From the NCBI GenBank assembly GCA_024809215.1, contig JANUBW010000001.1, forward strand, positions 744,001-808,000: 64,000 bases of DNA, given 5' to 3'. A model generated the notes under the pieces. The model searched no databases, was not told the origin of the DNA, and saw only the letters and a list, made by a program, of their open reading frames with translations. This stretch comes from Niastella sp. OAS944. Its GTDB lineage: Bacteria; Bacteroidota; Bacteroidia; Chitinophagales; Chitinophagaceae. A program made the position numbers and the translations under genes. Shown piece by piece: positions 60,220-64,000 of the stretch. Each line of letters starts with the position of its first letter. The stretch's first letter is position 1.

Positions 60220-60295
60220 GCGTGTATGAAAAAGTACTTGCTTTATCAGTTTTAGCTTTCCTTTTCCATTAACAACATATTCAAATTTTAACGAA

Positions 60296-61210
60296 ATGAC
60301 AGATAACAAAAACTTTGACGTAATCATAGTTGGCGGAAGCTATGCAGGACTTTCGGCAGCAATGGCTTTGGGACGAGCATTAAGAAACGTTTTAATCATT
60401 GACAGCGGGTTGCCTTGTAACCGACAAACACCTCATTCACATAACTTCATTACGCAAGACGGAGAAAAACCAAGCGTTATTGCGGAAAAAGCAAAAAAAC
60501 AAGTGTTGAAATACGACACAGTAAAATTCTTAACTGACCTTGCCGTTAATGGAACTAAAACCGATAAAGGCTTTGAGATTTCAACTCAGTCAGGAAAAGT
60601 GTTTTCAGCTAAAAAACTCATTTTTGCAACAGGCTTAAAAGACATTATACCAAACATTAAGGGATTTTCTGAATGTTGGGGAACTACAGTAATTCATTGT
60701 CCATATTGCCACGGATATGAAGTAAAGAATGAAAAAACAGGGGTTCTGGCAAATGGATATGGTGCATTTCATTTGGCTCGGCTCATTAGTAACTGGACCA
60801 AGGATTTAACCATATTTACCAATGGAAAATCTCAATTGACACAGGAGCAGACCGATGAAATCAAAAGACACAATATTTCAATAGTTGAAAAGGAAATTAC
60901 CTCATTAAAACACAAAGAAGGTGTAATGGAAGAAATAATTTTTGCAGACAATTCAATTTTTCAATTACAAATTATTTATTCAAGACCTCCTTTTGAACAA
61001 CATTGTAAAATCCCCGAATTATTGGGTTGTGAATTGACAGAACAAGGACTTATCAAAGTAGATACATCTCAGAAAACAACAGTGGATAATATATTCGCCT
61101 GTGGAGACAGTACTAATCCTCTTCGTTCTGTACCATATGCAGTATCAACAGGGAGTAATACAGGAGTGTTTTTAAATAACGAAATGACAGAAGAAGAATT
61201 TTTAAAATGA
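60296..61210 (+). CDS. thioredoxin reductase-like FAD/NAD(P) oxidoreductase
   Basis: Flavoprotein of 304 residues in the two-Rossmann thioredoxin-reductase layout. FAD motif VIIVGGSYAGLSAAMALGRA at about 9-28, redox-active C135-P-Y-C138 (HCPYCHGYE), and FAD-binding C-terminal motif NIFACGDST. The NAD(P) domain motif is degenerate: GVLANGYGAFHLARL in place of GxGxxA. It therefore may not be a normal NADPH-linked thioredoxin reductase; related small proteins act on unknown disulfides or toxins. AT-rich like the SDR gene before it, 76 bases away. Confidence 0.88.
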   Translation: MTDNKNFDVIIVGGSYAGLSAAMALGRALRNVLIIDSGLPCNRQTPHSHNFITQDGEKPSVIAEKAKKQVLKYDTVKFLTDLAVNGTKTDKGFEISTQSGKVFSAKKLIFATGLKDIIPNIKGFSECWGTTVIHCPYCHGYEVKNEKTGVLANGYGAFHLARLISNWTKDLTIFTNGKSQLTQEQTDEIKRHNISIVEKEITSLKHKEGVMEEIIFADNSIFQLQIIYSRPPFEQHCKIPELLGCELTEQGLIKVDTSQKTTVDNIFACGDSTNPLRSVPYAVSTGSNTGVFLNNEMTEEEFLK

Positions 61211-61302
61211 CAATAGGCGGTCGTAAAAACGAATACAGTAATTAAGTAATAGTTCTATATTGGAAACAATTAATATTCTTTACCTTTTACATTTCACATA
61301 CT

Positions 61303-62769
61303 TCATGCCCTTTGCAACTCAAACACAAACGTAGTTCCTTTTCCCGGTTCACTAAAAGCTTCAATGGTGGCCTGGTGAAGCTCCAGGATCTTTTTTACAA
61401 TAGCCAGGCCAATGCCCATCCCCTTGCCTGAAGACCGTGGATGTATTTGTTTGTAACGCTCAAAAATATGAGTAAGCTCCTCAGGAGAAATACCAATGCC
61501 GGTATCGGTTATGCTTACCTTTACGCCGGCATTGGCTTCAATCAAAACAATAGTGATTGCGCCGCCTGCGGGGGTAAATTTAAAGGCATTATCTAAAAGG
61601 TTTTGAAGCACCCGATCGGTGAGTGAAAGATCTGCAAATACAAGTGATAAGTTATCAGGAGCCTCCAAATTGAGTGTAATTCCCTTTTCATCTGCTTTCA
61701 ATTGATAGCTCATCATGATATCGGCAGCCAGTTCCGAAATATGAAATGCTTCCTTCTCCGGCTTTATTAAATTGGCCTCCAGTTTCGCATACTGAAAAAG
61801 TTGATCAACCAGCAATGACAGCTTACGATTGCTGTCATATACAATAGCCAGGTATTTTTCTTTATCCTGAGGCAAAAGCTGGTCTTTTTTTATCATCAGC
61901 GTTTCTACATATCCCTGCATAATTGACAAAGGGGTGCGCAAGTCGTGCGAAATATTTGCTATAAGTTCCTGTCTGAATTTGTCGGTAGCCGATATTTTAT
62001 CAATATTATCAACAATAACATCGGCCATGTCATTAAAGGTAGTGGTAAGCATACCCAGGTTGCCTTTAGCATACCCTTCTATGCGGGCCGTGTAGTCGCC
62101 TTCTTTAAATCGTTTAACCACTCCTGCTATACGGCAAATACTATCTGTGATCAGAAAAAAAGTAACAATACCTACAATGAACGCTACAACCAAAGCTGCA
62201 TAAAACATAATGCTGGCAAGGCGTAAGTACAAGTTGTTATCTAACGCTTGTAGAATGGCCTTTTGTTTTTCACTGGCCAGCACGGCATATACATATCCCA
62301 CTAACCTGCCCTTTTCATATACCGGAGCGGCAGAAAAAATACTTGGTTCGCCTGGTTGTTTGGGATTATCGCCCATTGGCCGTTGTTTGCCGGAGGCCGC
62401 AATCCACTTTTTCACCAGGTTAATATTTACCTGGTGCATTTGAACAGTTTTATCCGGTACAACATAGTCTTTGATATTACCGGCGGTATCAAGCAAATAC
62501 ACTTCCACACTGGGATTAGCAACCATCGTTGAATGAATAATATCATGCGTTACACTGGTATCGGGTTTACCATCTTTAAAAGGTTGTGTAAACGTTGCCA
62601 GATGTTGGGCAATATTACCATACAATTCCTGGTGGGCGGACGTGTAGTACGACCTCGAAAATGTTGAGGCAATGATCACAAACACAATGCCCAGCACAAT
62701 TAACAGGCATGTGAATACAGTTGTGATCTTCCAGAAAAGCCGATTCCCGTTTATTGTTCGTACCGACAT
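61303..62769 (-). CDS. HisKA-type sensor histidine kinase
   Basis: Membrane kinase, 488 residues from the ATG at 62769 (MSVRTINGN), which begins one base after the stop of the regulator gene; ATG at 62784 is the alternative and would overlap it. TM1 about 15-37; periplasmic sensor about 38-170; TM2 about 180-207; HAMP about 205-257 (ITDSICRIAGVVKRFKEGDYTARIEGYAKGNLGMLTTTFNDMADVI). HisKA ANISHDLRTPLSIMQGYVETL with phospho-His near 276. HATPase N-box LLDNAFKFTPAGG, G1 DTGIGISPEEL, F/G2 GKGMGIGLAIVKKILELH. Works with the OmpR regulator upstream. Confidence 0.95.
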   Translation of the reverse strand: MSVRTINGNRLFWKITTVFTCLLIVLGIVFVIIASTFSRSYYTSAHQELYGNIAQHLATFTQPFKDGKPDTSVTHDIIHSTMVANPSVEVYLLDTAGNIKDYVVPDKTVQMHQVNINLVKKWIAASGKQRPMGDNPKQPGEPSIFSAAPVYEKGRLVGYVYAVLASEKQKAILQALDNNLYLRLASIMFYAALVVAFIVGIVTFFLITDSICRIAGVVKRFKEGDYTARIEGYAKGNLGMLTTTFNDMADVIVDNIDKISATDKFRQELIANISHDLRTPLSIMQGYVETLMIKKDQLLPQDKEKYLAIVYDSNRKLSLLVDQLFQYAKLEANLIKPEKEAFHISELAADIMMSYQLKADEKGITLNLEAPDNLSLVFADLSLTDRVLQNLLDNAFKFTPAGGAITIVLIEANAGVKVSITDTGIGISPEELTHIFERYKQIHPRSSGKGMGIGLAIVKKILELHQATIEAFSEPGKGTTFVFELQRA

Positions 62770-62770
62770 G

Positions 62771-63481
62771 TTATAGTTCCTCATTAAACCTGTAGCCAAC
62801 GCCCCAGGCAGTTAAAATAAATTTAGGGTTCGACACATCTTCTTCAATTTTTGCCCGTAACCGGTTGATGTGGCTGTTAACCGTATGTTCATAGCCTTCA
62901 AAATCATACCCCCACACCAAATTGAGCAATCGTTTACGGCTGTAGCTTTTCCCGGGATTCGATGCAAGCAAAGTGAGCAACTCAAATTCTTTGGGTGAAA
63001 TATCTATACGGTTGTTATTGAGCGTTACCCTCCGTTTATCAAGGTCTATTTCCAATCCGCTAAAACTTATTATGGAAGTTGTTATTCCGGTAGCAGGTTC
63101 TAAAGCAAACTCTTCGCTTCTGCGGAAAATAACTTTTACCCGGGCAATAAACTCACGAATGCCGAAGGGTTTAGTGAGGTAATCATCCGCGCCGGTTTCC
63201 AAACCAATCACTTTATCGATCTCCTCACTTCTGGCAGTAAGCATCAGAATAGGCGTATGCCGGTCTGTTTGCCTTATTTTTCTGCATATCTCCACTCCAT
63301 TCAACCCCGGCAGAGTAATATCCAGTATAATAAGATTGAAATTACCCTCCTTTGAGGAAGCCAATCCTTTTAATCCATCACTTTCCGCTGTTACCCTGCA
63401 CCCCAGATCGTGGAGATGAATTTTTAGTAGTTCAACAATGTCGGGATCATCTTCAATGATCAAAACTGTTTTGTTATCCAT
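62771..63481 (-). CDS. OmpR-family response regulator
   Basis: 236-residue regulator: receiver domain 1-120 with acidic pair E10-D11-D12, phospho-acceptor D54 (LIILDITLPGLNG), Lys in DYLTKPFGIREF; winged-helix effector 135-234 with LEIDLDKRRVTLNNNRIDISPKEFELLTLLASNPGKSYSRKRLLNLVWGYDFEGYEHTVNSHINRLRAKIEED (motifs SPKEFELL and VNSHINRLRAKIE). The kinase gene follows with almost no gap, forming one operon. The divergent spondin-domain gene starts 124 bases away and may be a target. Confidence 0.95.
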   Translation of the reverse strand: MDNKTVLIIEDDPDIVELLKIHLHDLGCRVTAESDGLKGLASSKEGNFNLIILDITLPGLNGVEICRKIRQTDRHTPILMLTARSEEIDKVIGLETGADDYLTKPFGIREFIARVKVIFRRSEEFALEPATGITTSIISFSGLEIDLDKRRVTLNNNRIDISPKEFELLTLLASNPGKSYSRKRLLNLVWGYDFEGYEHTVNSHINRLRAKIEEDVSNPKFILTAWGVGYRFNEEL

Positions 63482-63604
63482 AATGCGTTATAACAAAGTT
63501 GCAAAATAAAATACACGAATGTTCATTGTGATACTTTTGTTACAATTCTGCAATACCTGTGGGATACTCTTTCATTTGCTTTGTGTTACTAAAATACACC
63601 ACAA

Positions 63605-64000
63605 ATGAAATACAACTTATTAAAAACCTGTACGTTATTTGCCGCTGTAGGGCTGCTTGCCTCCTGCAAAAAAGATAAAGATCATACTCCCGGCCAATCA
63701 CAAACCATTACCATTGAAAATGTGCTGAACAGTAAACCGCTGGTTGAAACCGGTACCTTTCAGGGAAAAGGAGCACCGCCGGTTATCTTACCGGGGCAAT
63801 CAACCTCGTTTACTTTTTCCGCTGCCAAAAACCAGCGGTTAACCTTTGCTACGATGTACGGGTGGAGCAATGACCTGTTCTTTGCACCAGCCAACCCTGG
63901 TATCAAATTGTATAACGATGATGGTTCACCCATTACAGGCGATGTTTCTGCACAAATAAAACTATGGGACAATGGCACGCGTATAAACCAGGTACCAGGA
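63605..64000 (+). CDS. spondin-domain lipoprotein (3' end outside window)
   Basis: The reading frame runs from the ATG at 63605 to the window edge (132 codons without a stop). Signal peptide with lipobox GLLASC (Cys 21) followed by KKDKDHTPG. The following domain looks like spondin_N: FTIENVLNSKPLVETGTFQG-type start (ITIENVLNSKPL), SFTFSAAKNQRLTFATMYGWSNDLFFAP and ITGDVSAQIKLWDNGTRINQVPG. Spondin-domain proteins are exported and probably calcium-binding or adhesive; role here unknown. Divergent from the OmpR/HisKA pair. Confidence 0.87.
   Translation, partial: MKYNLLKTCTLFAAVGLLASCKKDKDHTPGQSQTITIENVLNSKPLVETGTFQGKGAPPVILPGQSTSFTFSAAKNQRLTFATMYGWSNDLFFAPANPGIKLYNDDGSPITGDVSAQIKLWDNGTRINQVPG

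Overview
The window looks like chromosomal DNA of a Bacteroidota bacterium, most likely family Chitinophagaceae (Niastella/Chitinophaga-like). Supporting signs are a SusC/SusD pair with DUF4843 and PKD-like lipoproteins, DUF4382, DUF6624 and DUF6934 families, LytTR/LytS two-component proteins, a T9SS-type C-terminal tail, TAnnTTTG-type promoters, and lack of clear Shine-Dalgarno sites. No plasmid, phage or complete insertion sequence is visible.

Layout. 1-9.9 kb: 3' part of an M20 amidohydrolase, glnS, small exported proteins, a LytTR/LytS pair, a YggS-type PLP protein, a DUF6934 gene pair and an acyl-CoA dehydrogenase. 9.9-18.6 kb: a broken RIC/YtfE gene, an arginine deiminase plus CtlX-type hydrolase pair (arginine to citrulline to ornithine), a sugar-nucleotide reductase-like SDR, and a glycolytic pair pfkA-pyk. 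18.6-29.7 kb: DoxX, queD, a DUF4382 lipoprotein, a sterol-desaturase-family enzyme, an unusual tRNA-Cys, a DsbA-like protein without its first catalytic Cys, clpB, a serine hydrolase, a CAP protein. 29.8-35.9 kb: a xylose locus (SSS transporter, xylA, xylB) with a divergent AraC regulator. 36-41.5 kb: queG, outer-membrane and propeller proteins, an ECF sigma factor overlapping a membrane-anchored barrel protein. 41.8-50.3 kb: a SusC/SusD polysaccharide- or peptide-utilisation operon. 50.6-53 kb: an Fn3 protein and a small helical gene followed by a 21-bp-phased repeat array and a decayed copy of that gene. 53-61.2 kb: TetR regulator and a TolC-MFP-RND efflux operon with three copies of one palindrome, then two AT-rich redox genes. 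61.3-64 kb: an OmpR/HisKA two-component system and the 5' part of a spondin-domain lipoprotein.

The most unusual feature is not a gene. Many intergenic gaps are filled by degenerate tandem arrays of 7-8-bp words (for example GGTAACT, GAACTAA, GAAGTAT, CCTGTAA, GCTTATA, GTTAACA/GTTGACA, TAATGTGA). Many are arranged as forward array, spacer, inverted array. They run into genes: they supply the stop codons of glnS, xylB and queG, replace the start region of queG, and encode part of the linker of the 40-kb barrel protein. Two ~210-bp composite copies lie in opposite orientations at 19.6 and 35.9 kb.
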